From PHAA01 sp964584415 (lineage in GTDB: Bacteria > Bacillota > Syntrophomonadia > Syntrophomonadales > Syntrophomonadaceae), in the NCBI GenBank assembly GCA_964584415.1, contig CAZOZX010000010.1:1-37709 (forward strand): a stretch of 37,709 nucleotides of DNA, read 5' to 3'. The position numbers were made by a program, and so were the translations under genes. Below, one piece after another: positions 24,716-32,089 of the stretch. The first letter of the stretch is position 1, and every line of letters starts with the position of its first letter. The notes beneath the pieces were generated by a model. The model searched no databases, had not been told where the DNA came from, and worked only from the letters and a program-made list of their open reading frames with translations.

Positions 24716-25924
24716 ATGCCAGAGTTTCTTAAAGTGCTGCGTTTTCAGGAGGCTGTCCATTTACTGGAAACCCACTTCCCAAATCAGGATATAGAAACGG
24801 TCGCCATAGACGAATGCAATAACCGCATTTTGGCTCAGAATATATACAGTCCCGAAGATATGCCCGCTTTTAACCGGTCAACCGTTGACGGTTATGCAGT
24901 TAGGGCCGAGGATACCTTTGGGAGCAGCGAGTCGCTGCCGGGAATGCTGAACTGTATCGGCATAGTGGAAATGGGGACAGAACCTCTATTTGCGGTTACC
25001 AAAGGGAAATGTGCGTGGATCCCGACCGGGGGGATGCTTCCCACCGGGACGAATGCAGTGGTTATGGTTGAATATACCGAGAAGTTAAGTGAAAATACAG
25101 TATTACTGTCCCGCCCAGTAGCTCCCGGGGAGAATGTCATGCATAAAGGGGAGGATGTCAATCAAGGGGCCTTGGTATTTAGTCCGGGGAAAACCATGCA
25201 TGCTAAAGACATTGGTTTATTGGCTTCTCTAGGCATCAGTGATATTCCAGTATTAAAGCCGTACAGGATAGGAATTATTTCCACCGGTGACGAGATCATT
25301 GCTATCGATCAAAAACCTCTGACCGGGCAGGTCCGGGATGTCAATTCTTATTCTATTGCTGCCGCCGTGGAGGCCCTTGGTGCTCTGCCCAAAAGGTATC
25401 CATTGGTCAAGGATGACGTCGAAGCTTTAAAAGAAGCATTACATACGGCCTTGAAAGAAAATGATATAGTGATTCTTTCCGGGGGAAGCTCGGTGGGTGT
25501 TGCCGATTATTCCGTCCAGGTTATGCTTTCAATGCCTGATTCCGAGATGCTCTTCCACGGCATTGCCGTAAAACCAGGTAAACCTACCATCGGGGTCAGA
25601 ACCGGCCAGAAATTGATAATTGGTTTGCCCGGGCATCCGGTTTCGGCCTTGATGGTTTTTAATATTTTGTGCACTTCTTTGATTAATCCGGTAGCTCTGC
25701 GCAAAGTAAGCGCCCGCCTCAGTGTCAATGTTGCTTCCCAACCAGGACGCGATGATTTCGTGCCGGTCCAATTAAAAGAAATAGCCGGTGACTGGCAGGC
25801 CCAGCCTTTGCTGGGCAAATCGGGACTGATGAGCATACTGGCCCACGCGGATGGATTCATTCATATCCCCTATGAAAAGCAGGGATTAAGAGCCGGGGAT
25901 GGGGCCGACGTCAGTATTTTTTAG
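24716..25924 (+). CDS. moeA: Molybdopterin molybdenumtransferase MoeA
   Basis: The 402-residue protein matches stand-alone MoeA length and motifs: 'FNRSTVDGYAVRAEDTFG' near residue 53, 'IPTGGMLPTGTNAVVMVEY', 'GIISTGDEII', 'DVNSYSIAAAVEALG', 'ILSGGSSVGVADYSVQV', 'GIAVKPGKPT' and 'GLPGHPVSALMVF'. It catalyses metal insertion from adenylylated molybdopterin in the cytoplasm. The frame is open upstream to 24647, but a promoter occupies that stretch; ATG 24716 has GGGGA 9 bases upstream. Divergent from the MoeA-PBP fusion, it shares a 104-base control region. Two MoeA forms side by side may serve molybdenum and tungsten separately, but the sequence does not show which is which. Confidence 0.94.
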   Translation: MPEFLKVLRFQEAVHLLETHFPNQDIETVAIDECNNRILAQNIYSPEDMPAFNRSTVDGYAVRAEDTFGSSESLPGMLNCIGIVEMGTEPLFAVTKGKCAWIPTGGMLPTGTNAVVMVEYTEKLSENTVLLSRPVAPGENVMHKGEDVNQGALVFSPGKTMHAKDIGLLASLGISDIPVLKPYRIGIISTGDEIIAIDQKPLTGQVRDVNSYSIAAAVEALGALPKRYPLVKDDVEALKEALHTALKENDIVILSGGSSVGVADYSVQVMLSMPDSEMLFHGIAVKPGKPTIGVRTGQKLIIGLPGHPVSALMVFNILCTSLINPVALRKVSARLSVNVASQPGRDDFVPVQLKEIAGDWQAQPLLGKSGLMSILAHADGFIHIPYEKQGLRAGDGADVSIF

Positions 25925-25974
25925 GCGTCATGAGGATCGCTGTCACGTGAGATAACAATGAGACAATACATGTT

Positions 25975-26008
25975 AAAAAGGAGGTACATGGGGTACCTCC
26001 TTTTTGCC
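25975..26008 (+). terminator. Strong intrinsic terminator after moeA
   Basis: AAAAAGGAGGTAC (25975-25987) and GTACCTCCTTTTT (25993-26005) form a perfect 13-bp stem with a 5-base loop ending in a T run. The mirrored A and T tracts would also let it act leftward, where it lies beyond the ATPase gene. Confidence 0.9.
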
Positions 26009-26019
26009 AGAATAATAAA

Positions 26020-26158
26020 TTCCTTCCGCATATATATTAATTACTTAATTACCCTAATTACTTTTTTTATAAAGTAATAATATAAAAAAGTAATAAGAAA
26101 AAAGAATCTGAAAATGGGTAATTTGAGTAATTAGGTAATTGGATGGCTAATTAATCTA
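26020..26158. repeat. AT-rich stretch with short repeats and imperfect inverted arms
   Basis: This stretch between the moeA terminator and the ATPase stop is built from repeated TAATTAC/GTAATTA words. TTACTTAATTACCC (26041-26054) has an imperfect inverted partner at 26116-26130 (GGGTAATTTGAGTAA, one inserted base), and between them ATTACTTTTTTTATA is nearly mirrored by TATAAAAAAGTAAT. No gene is seen. It could fold into a long AT hairpin downstream of the ATPase gene. Confidence 0.5.
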
Positions 26159-27259
26159 TCATCTTTTTAAATCCTGCAGTAATTCTGCACCTAGCGTCTG
26201 GCGATATTCCTCCAATTTTGTGAAGTTCATGGCTGGCACATAGAAATTTTCAAGCTCGTCATGAAGCTGTTTAGCTTGTTGAACAAATATTATTGCTTCT
26301 TCCAAACCCTTATGGAAACGCTGGGCTGCAGCTTCGATAGCTCCGGCAGATTTCTTGAGGTTACCTGAATCCAATAGTTGGTCAAAATCGAGCACTCGCC
26401 TAAATTGGCGCGGAGCTAGATTATTCTCATAGTCAATTATATGTCCGCTTAAGTCAACCAGAGCTGTTTTGCTGACTGGAATGATAATTAAATCAAGATT
26501 ATCGGGATCAAAAGGAGAATGGTATATTTCCGCATAAACAGAATTTAGCTCGACCATTTTTTCAGTGTGCTTCAGCATGTTTTTTGCTCCTGACATAGGG
26601 CCGCCCTTAACCGCGAATACCGACCAGGTATTGTCAATCAGGGTTTCTATTTTGGTCACCAAACCACCCGGCGTGATGGCGCCTGCAAAAAGATGGCGGG
26701 AAGGACGGTCCGACTTGGGGCTGCCATGAATAAAATCTTCGGTCAAAGCCAGAATGTTTCGATTAACAGTGTGAATATTGACTGCCTCCGATAAGAAGGA
26801 CCCCCATTCCCACCAGGCACTTTTCGCCTCTCTGAGGCGGTTATACGACCTTTGGAAATGTACTCCGATTTGCTGAGTTAAGGCTATGATCTCCTGTTTA
26901 TGGGCTTTAATAGCATCAGCATCCCAAAAATCACCTGCATTGAATATAAAATCTACAGCTCCGGGATAGCGGGGATCAACTACGTGAGGGGCAGTGCCGT
27001 CTAAAAGGCAGATCCTGCCATCGCCAACAACTATGCCGTCAAGAGAGTCATTATCTGATGAACACCAGTGATACTCGATATCGAACCCGCTTTTGCTGAG
27101 ATCACTGGCTAAGGTTTTCATGAAGGTTGACTTACCTGTTCCAGGACCACCTTTCATGACTATTTTTTTATGAGCATCAGGGGGCACGATATAATCGTAG
27201 AATGAATAAAAACCATTGCAAGTATTTCCGCCAGGATACATATGTCTGGCTTTTGCCAT
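26159..27259 (-). CDS. P-loop ATPase of the PRK06851-like family, unknown function
   Basis: A 366-residue cytoplasmic protein with a clear Walker A 'MKGGPGTGKSTFMKTLA' near residue 36 and a second similar site, 'FAVKGGPMSGAKNMLKHTEK' near residue 215, in which the Gly-Lys-Ser/Thr core is lost. The layout of two tandem P-loop halves is that of a Firmicute family of uncharacterised ATPases. Here the second half looks catalytically dead. ATG 27259 is preferred over ATG 27277 because GGAGGTG at about 27266-27272 would sit inside the longer version. It stands alone between the AT-rich repeat and the insertion sequence; before the IS arrived it followed the DUF896 gene. The biological role is not known; no enzymatic claim is made. 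Confidence 0.75.
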   Translation of the reverse strand: MAKARHMYPGGNTCNGFYSFYDYIVPPDAHKKIVMKGGPGTGKSTFMKTLASDLSKSGFDIEYHWCSSDNDSLDGIVVGDGRICLLDGTAPHVVDPRYPGAVDFIFNAGDFWDADAIKAHKQEIIALTQQIGVHFQRSYNRLREAKSAWWEWGSFLSEAVNIHTVNRNILALTEDFIHGSPKSDRPSRHLFAGAITPGGLVTKIETLIDNTWSVFAVKGGPMSGAKNMLKHTEKMVELNSVYAEIYHSPFDPDNLDLIIIPVSKTALVDLSGHIIDYENNLAPRQFRRVLDFDQLLDSGNLKKSAGAIEAAAQRFHKGLEEAIIFVQQAKQLHDELENFYVPAMNFTKLEEYRQTLGAELLQDLKR

Positions 27260-27363
27260 TGTGTCCACCTCCAACATATTTGGTCCATGTCATATCTTTC
27301 AATATTCATTTATATGTTAGAGTTGGATAAATTCTTCCGGAAAATTTAGCTATTCAGAAAAAA

Positions 27364-27381
27364 GGCGGAATTAATTCCGCC
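27364..27381. repeat. 18-bp palindrome, left copy flanking the IS
   Basis: GGCGGAATTAATTCCGCC is a perfect palindrome preceded by AAAAAA. An identical copy lies at the other end of the IS (28943-28960), followed by TTTT. If the IS is removed, one A-tract/palindrome/T-tract remains, an intrinsic terminator shape for the DUF896 gene. Confidence 0.9.
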
Positions 27382-27393
27382 TCAGACTGTCAA

Positions 27394-27431
27394 AAAAGGC
27401 CATGTATCGTTTTCGCGATATGTGGCCTTTT
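27394..27431 (-). terminator. Subterminal hairpin at the left IS end
   Basis: AAAAGGCCA (27394-27402) pairs with TGGCCTTTT (27423-27431); the stem continues inward through about seven more pairs, two of them G-U, to a short TTTTCG-type loop. On the leftward strand it lies about 90 bases beyond the transposase stop and ends in CCTTTTTT, so it is a likely transposase terminator. Confidence 0.7.
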
Positions 27432-27519
27432 CGTCTGGCAGGGTTACCGATGCCGAGTTTTTTAGGGATTGTTATGGATTAGGGACCGGTACTGGAGCAA
27501 ATAGATGTGAAGATGTGGG

Positions 27520-28866
27520 TTAGTAAGCCCACATTGCTAGTTTTTTGAGGTTCATGGCGGCAAACTTGAGCTTTACCCAGTTTCTGACCCTGGTTAAACC
27601 CCGATGGAGCGTATAGCGCATGGCATGTTTCTCTTTGGCATCAGCAAAAACCCTTTCGATGGTTTGCCCTCGCAGACTGTAACTTTCGTAGCCAGCCGGG
27701 CTGTGCCTGAAATCTTCAGCCTGGTCTATGTACTTATCCCAGATATGTTTGATTACTACTTTCTGATTGTTACTGCTGTGGGTACATTTCTTCAGCTCCG
27801 GGCATTTTTTGCACACTCCAGGATCGCTCTTGAATTCACGGTAGCCGTCTTTGTTGGTGGTAGAATATTTTAGAACCTGGTTATGAGGACAGATTACGCA
27901 ATTGTAATACTCGTCGTAAACATATTCGTAAGGGCGGAAGAAACCTTTTTTACTCATGGGTCTCTTGTAGGGGGTGGATGGGTTTCGCCTGTCATCAATG
28001 ACTTTTTTGCATATCCACGGGGTTTTGTACCCGGCATCCACGGCTACGGTTTCCACTTCGGGAAAGGCCGCCACCACTTGCTCGTAGACAGTATCAAAGA
28101 CCAGGCTATCGTGGATATTGCCCGGGCTAACTTCACAACCCAGGACGAAGTTCTTTTTGTCGCAGGCCACATGGGCTGAATAGGCGAATTCCACTTTGTG
28201 CTCACCCTTATGAAACATGCCGCACTCGGGATCGGTTGTGGACACAGTTATTTGTCTATCGTCCTTATCATCATCTTCTCTATCCTTCAGAGGCTTCTTG
28301 CCATGTTCGATACGCTCCTGGTTAATCTCTTCCCGCAATTGTTTATCATACCGGCGAGCGGTCTTTTGGGCTAACATCTTGCGGTTTTTCTTCTTGTTGG
28401 CATTGGCCTTGATGTGAGTCGCATCGATGAATATGGTGCGGACATCAACATAACCCTTCCTAACCGCTTCTTCCAGTATCCAGGCGAAGATTTCTTCAAA
28501 TATTTCGCTCGGGAACCTCTGGGCAAAGGCATAGCTCAAGGTAGCAAAATGCGGCATCCTGGTGGTTAAATCGAAACCCAAAAACCAGCGGTAGGCGATG
28601 TTCATATCGCATTCTTTTACGGTTTGCCGCAAGGATTTGATCCCATACAAATGCTGGATCAAGACCATTTTAACCAGCACTACCGGATCAACTGCCGGCC
28701 TGCCATTATCTTCGCAGTAAAGGTGCTCCACTATATCATAGATGTGATTGAAATCCACCACTCTATCTATTTTTCTCAATAGGTGGTCCTGGGGTACCAT
28801 TCCTTCCAGATCTACTATCTGCATGTTGTTTCGCAGATTTTTAGCCCGTTCAAGCATCTTAATCAC
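27520..28866 (-). CDS. IS1182 family DDE transposase
   Basis: The 448-residue protein has the DUF772-type N-terminal region ('NGRPAVDPVVLVKMVLIQHLYGI', 'LSYAFAQRFP') and a DDE catalytic core: Asp in 'TIFIDATHIKANANKKK', Asp in 'TVAVDAGYKTP', and Glu in 'GQTIERVFADAKEKHAMRYT' near the C-terminus, ending with 'VRNWVKLKFAAMNLKKLA', typical of IS1182. A Cys-rich insert ('CVICPHNQVL', 'CKKCPELKKC') between the second Asp and the Glu is common in the family. Translation may begin at GTG 28866 or ATG 28857. No frameshift or internal stop is seen. It lies inside the IS and does not belong to the neighbouring operons. Confidence 0.93.
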   Translation of the reverse strand: MIKMLERAKNLRNNMQIVDLEGMVPQDHLLRKIDRVVDFNHIYDIVEHLYCEDNGRPAVDPVVLVKMVLIQHLYGIKSLRQTVKECDMNIAYRWFLGFDLTTRMPHFATLSYAFAQRFPSEIFEEIFAWILEEAVRKGYVDVRTIFIDATHIKANANKKKNRKMLAQKTARRYDKQLREEINQERIEHGKKPLKDREDDDKDDRQITVSTTDPECGMFHKGEHKVEFAYSAHVACDKKNFVLGCEVSPGNIHDSLVFDTVYEQVVAAFPEVETVAVDAGYKTPWICKKVIDDRRNPSTPYKRPMSKKGFFRPYEYVYDEYYNCVICPHNQVLKYSTTNKDGYREFKSDPGVCKKCPELKKCTHSSNNQKVVIKHIWDKYIDQAEDFRHSPAGYESYSLRGQTIERVFADAKEKHAMRYTLHRGLTRVRNWVKLKFAAMNLKKLAMWAY

Positions 28867-28894
28867 CCATCTAATTTTACCACAGCAAACACAT

Positions 28895-28928
28895 AACCCC
28901 CGCCGATTCTTGTGTTTCGACGGGGGTT
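28895..28928. terminator. Subterminal hairpin at the right IS end
   Basis: AACCCCCG-C-CG (28895-28905) pairs with CG-A-CGGGGGTT (28918-28928), with one mismatch, around a 12-base loop. It lies between the right end and the transposase start, where it could block transcription entering from the DUF896 gene. Confidence 0.65.
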
Positions 28929-28942
28929 CTTTGACAGTCTGA

Positions 28943-28960
28943 GGCGGAATTAATTCCGCC
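28943..28960. repeat. 18-bp palindrome, right copy flanking the IS
   Basis: Identical to 27364-27381. It lies 26 bases beyond the DUF896 stop on the leftward strand, with AAAA before it; the T-tract needed for termination is now 1.6 kb away beyond the IS, next to the left copy. Confidence 0.9.
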
Positions 28961-28986
28961 TTTTCCGACAGATCCTTTATGAAACA

Positions 28987-29160
28987 TTATTGTTTGGGTT
29001 TAATGCCCGCGTTTTCCAGGGCGCCCTTCAGTTGCTCCTTAATTTCATCAATATATAAACGATAGAGTTCCGCCTGTTCTGCCTGTTCTTCAACAGTTAA
29101 TCCCATCAGTTTCTTCTTGGCAGCCAATTCGTTTATCCGCAGTTTTAATCGCTCATCCAC
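28987..29160 (-). CDS. DUF896 (UPF0291/YnzC-like) small protein
   Basis: A 57-residue charged, helical protein with the family core 'RINELAAKKKLMGLTVEEQA' followed by 'EQAELYRLYID'. The family is widespread in Firmicutes and has no settled function; in Bacillus subtilis a member (ynzC) lies in the SOS-controlled yneA operon. GTG 29160 is preferred because GAGGTGA at about 29166-29172 then forms a correctly spaced ribosome site; the in-frame GTG 29169 lies within that site. No LexA box of the Bacillus type is seen upstream. Its terminator hairpin has been split from its T-tract by the IS. Confidence 0.85.
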   Translation of the reverse strand: MDERLKLRINELAAKKKLMGLTVEEQAEQAELYRLYIDEIKEQLKGALENAGIKPKQ

Positions 29161-29277
29161 AGTTTTCACCTCATAGAAAAGTAATTTCGGGGATTACACA
29201 ATTGTGATTAAATTATACAATATTTATCAGTAAAAGACTAAAACCGCAGACAGAATGGTTAAGGGGGAAAAACCCGT
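29161..29277. promoter_or_regulatory. Divergent DUF896/recJ control region with a palindrome
   Basis: The region is AT-rich and contains the perfect palindrome CACAATTGTG at 29197-29206 and the inverted pair GTAAT/ATTAC at 29181-29196. TATAAT-like words occur on the leftward strand (29217-29212), but -35 boxes are not clear on either strand. It may hold an operator shared by both genes. Confidence 0.35.
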
Positions 29278-32085
29278 TTGCCGAATATATGGGAATTCAA
29301 GAATTATGATCGTGATACTGCCTTAGATATTCAGAATAGATTGGGGATTTCAGCTGTACAAGCCCGCCTCTTGGTCCTGAGAGGGGTACATACTGCTGAA
29401 GAGGCCGATTTTTTTCTTCATGCCGGTTTGGATAGGTTAACCGATCCTTATGAAATTGCAGGTATTGCTCGAGCTGTGGCCAGGATTCAGCTAGCAATCG
29501 ATAATCACGAAAGAATTATTATATATGGCGATTATGATGTTGATGGTATATGCAGTGTGGTGATCCTGCTGGAATGCTTGCAGGCATTAGGCGGCCAGGT
29601 CGATTACTATGTTCCCGATCGCTTCGAAGAGGGTTATGGGCTTAACCAGGAAGCGGTAGTCAAACTGGCTCAGCAGGGTTATCAATTATTGATTACGGTG
29701 GATTGTGGCATAAGTTCGGTAATGGAAACGCAGATAGCAATGAATCTGGGCATGGATGTTATATTGACCGACCATCACACGCCCCCGGCTGTCTTACCCC
29801 CAGCCCTAGTTGTAGTCAATCCCAAAAACGGAGCCATAGAATTATCAGATTTGGCGGGAGCCGGGGTGGCATTTAAATTAGCCGCTGCATTGTTAACTGG
29901 TAAAAATATGGAGTATCAAATCTGCGAATGGCTGCCTCTAGTTGCCCTGGCCACGGTGGCAGACATGGTACCTTTACGTTATGAGAATCGTATCTTGGTT
30001 AAAAGCGGGATGCAGCTAATAGACACCTGTCAGCGTATAGGGATGCGTGCTCTATTAAAGGAATGCGGGATGGATGGTAAGCCTCTTCAGGCCTGGCAGT
30101 TAGGCTTTGTATTGGGACCACGCCTAAACGCAGCCGGCCGGATGGGATCGGCTCGTACAAGTATTGAATTATTGCTTTGCCAAGAGCTGGCGGCTGCCCA
30201 GGAAAAGGCTAATTATTTGGGAAAAATGAATGACGAGCGCCGTTTGGTAGAAGAGAAAATCTTTCAAGCAGCCGTTGCCGTTATTGAACAGGACTCCGAC
30301 CTCAGAGATGCATCTATTTTGGTGGTCGGAGGTGAGGGGTGGCACCTTGGGGTAATTGGGATAGTTGCTTCACGGTTGGTAGCCCGGTATAACCGCCCCG
30401 CCGTCGTTATATCCTGGGATGGTGAAGTAGGTAAAGGATCAGCCCGAAGCCCGGCGGGGTTTAATCTCTACATGGGTTTGAAGAGTGTCAGGGATTGTTT
30501 ATTGGGATTTGGCGGACATAAAATGGCAGCGGGCTTGACCCTAAGAAAGGAAAATCTTCATCTTATAGTGAAAGGCCTGCAGAATTTCGTTGCCAACGAA
30601 GGATATCAATGGACCAGCCATAAGCATTTTGACATTGATCTGGAACTGGATGAAGATGATATCACTCCTTCATTATATGAAGAAATACAGATGCTGGAAC
30701 CATTTGGGGAAGCTAATCCGGCCCCTCTGTTTGTTTTGCGTGCCGGAGCCATTAAATATGCAACCAGGGTTGGATTAAATAAAGCTCACTTAAAATTCGC
30801 ACTGGGGCATAAGAGTATTTCAGGGATTGCATTTAATCGCGAGGATGCTCTGGATACACATTTAGGTCATCTTTGCCAGGATGTGTTGTTTGAAATAGAT
30901 AGTAATAATTTCAGGGGCCAGAAAAACTTACAGTTAAAAGTTAAGGACATAAAACCTGCTTTTCTGCCGGATGATACGACCAGGATCAACCACTGTTATG
31001 ACCGGCTGCTTCAAAGCATAAAGAAAGCAGGTGATGAGTTAGCAGCCCGCCATCCGGTAGTATTTGTATATCCATCCCACCGCAGTCTGGTCAAACATCG
31101 ATCAGCGATGAATCATTATTTTTCTTCAGGAAAAGTCATCGTTCTTCATGGGCACCTTGGCGCTGAGGAGAGAGATATAAGTCAAAAATTACTTGCCAAT
31201 GGCAGCAGTTGCGTCTTTATGGTGACCAGCGCATTCCTTCAATATTATCAACGACGAGCCCAACTTCCTCCTAATCTTCGCTTTATGGTTCTCTTATGGC
31301 CTGAAGCATCCCAGGGAGATGCGGTGGCTGGGCTTGAAAACGTGGAAACCGCAATGATCCGGCAGCATGATCGATATCGATTTTATGCAGCGGCAGAAAG
31401 TGAAATTAGCCGGGGAAGGGTTTGGCTGTATGCCAATCTGCCCAGTACGATAAAAGGCTTAATTAAATATCATCCCCGCATGCGAGTGGAGTCAGGCTTA
31501 ATGGATATGAAGTCCAGAAGAAACCTGCGCCAGGAATATTGGCTGGATAAGGATGGAGTTTTGATATGTGATGGTACCCATACAGTCAGTTGGTCGGGAC
31601 CTCAAAGAAGTGACCAGTTGATTCTGGCCGATTCTCCGCTGGGCTCATACGAGTTGGCATCATTGCTTGAACCGAGCACGGATGAGGAAATCAGGATCGG
31701 AGTTGCGTTTAAACAGGATGGATTGCATACAAACCGGCGTTTCCTAAACCGCAAGTATCCAAACCTGGACCTGGTTAATCAGGTGTGGACCCAACTGAAC
31801 GGCTATATATTGCGCGAAGATCCGCATCCTGGGGAAGATTTGGCGGATTTTATAAGCAAAGAGATGAATATCACACGTCTGGAAGTGGCGTCTGCCGTGC
31901 ATGTTCTGGCCGATTTAAACTTGTGTCACTTCCAAAAAAGAAGTAGTATTATGGCAATAAACCGAGGAACTTCAGGCAATTACATCGATGGTTTGGACAA
32001 TAGCCCCTATTGGCTGGAAGGATTGGCTGAAATCAGAATCCTGTCTGATTGGGAGCAGAGAATTTCTTCGGATTTGGAATGGTGA
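29278..32085 (+). CDS. recJ: Single-stranded-DNA-specific exonuclease RecJ, long form
   Basis: RecJ degrades single-stranded DNA 5' to 3' in recombination and mismatch repair. The DHH-family motifs are present: 'IYGDYDVDGICSVVILLECL' near residue 83 (metal Asp residues), 'TVDCGISS', 'ILTDHHTPP' near residue 162, 'GPRLNAAGRMGSA' near 285, and 'GWHLGVIGIVASRL' near 358. The DHHA1 and OB-like regions follow to about 560. The protein then continues for some 370 residues without motifs I recognise, making 935 in all, longer than Bacillus RecJ (about 786). The start is TTG 29278 with AAGGGGG about 11 bases upstream. It is 4 bases ahead of rel. Confidence 0.95.
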   Translation: MPNIWEFKNYDRDTALDIQNRLGISAVQARLLVLRGVHTAEEADFFLHAGLDRLTDPYEIAGIARAVARIQLAIDNHERIIIYGDYDVDGICSVVILLECLQALGGQVDYYVPDRFEEGYGLNQEAVVKLAQQGYQLLITVDCGISSVMETQIAMNLGMDVILTDHHTPPAVLPPALVVVNPKNGAIELSDLAGAGVAFKLAAALLTGKNMEYQICEWLPLVALATVADMVPLRYENRILVKSGMQLIDTCQRIGMRALLKECGMDGKPLQAWQLGFVLGPRLNAAGRMGSARTSIELLLCQELAAAQEKANYLGKMNDERRLVEEKIFQAAVAVIEQDSDLRDASILVVGGEGWHLGVIGIVASRLVARYNRPAVVISWDGEVGKGSARSPAGFNLYMGLKSVRDCLLGFGGHKMAAGLTLRKENLHLIVKGLQNFVANEGYQWTSHKHFDIDLELDEDDITPSLYEEIQMLEPFGEANPAPLFVLRAGAIKYATRVGLNKAHLKFALGHKSISGIAFNREDALDTHLGHLCQDVLFEIDSNNFRGQKNLQLKVKDIKPAFLPDDTTRINHCYDRLLQSIKKAGDELAARHPVVFVYPSHRSLVKHRSAMNHYFSSGKVIVLHGHLGAEERDISQKLLANGSSCVFMVTSAFLQYYQRRAQLPPNLRFMVLLWPEASQGDAVAGLENVETAMIRQHDRYRFYAAAESEISRGRVWLYANLPSTIKGLIKYHPRMRVESGLMDMKSRRNLRQEYWLDKDGVLICDGTHTVSWSGPQRSDQLILADSPLGSYELASLLEPSTDEEIRIGVAFKQDGLHTNRRFLNRKYPNLDLVNQVWTQLNGYILREDPHPGEDLADFISKEMNITRLEVASAVHVLADLNLCHFQKRSSIMAINRGTSGNYIDGLDNSPYWLEGLAEIRILSDWEQRISSDLEW

Positions 32086-32089
32086 TAAA

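Larger units (their letters stand above)
27382..28942 (-). mobile_element. IS1182-like insertion sequence, apparently complete (1561 bp)
   Basis: A single transposase gene (leftward) lies between perfect 13-bp terminal inverted repeats, TCAGACTGTCAAA at 27382-27394 and its complement at 28930-28942, with further partial matching inward. Both ends abut identical copies of the 18-bp palindrome. Because the palindrome is self-complementary and flanked by A/T tracts, the boundaries can be read in two ways: a duplicated 18-bp target, or terminal repeats of about 35 bp that include the palindrome. Each end also has a subterminal hairpin. The transposase is intact, so the element may be active. Confidence 0.88.

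Noticed and set aside
27604..28417. Rightward frames inside the IS (89, 98 and 66 residues)
   Set aside because: Shadows of the transposase gene on the opposite strand; no ribosome sites.
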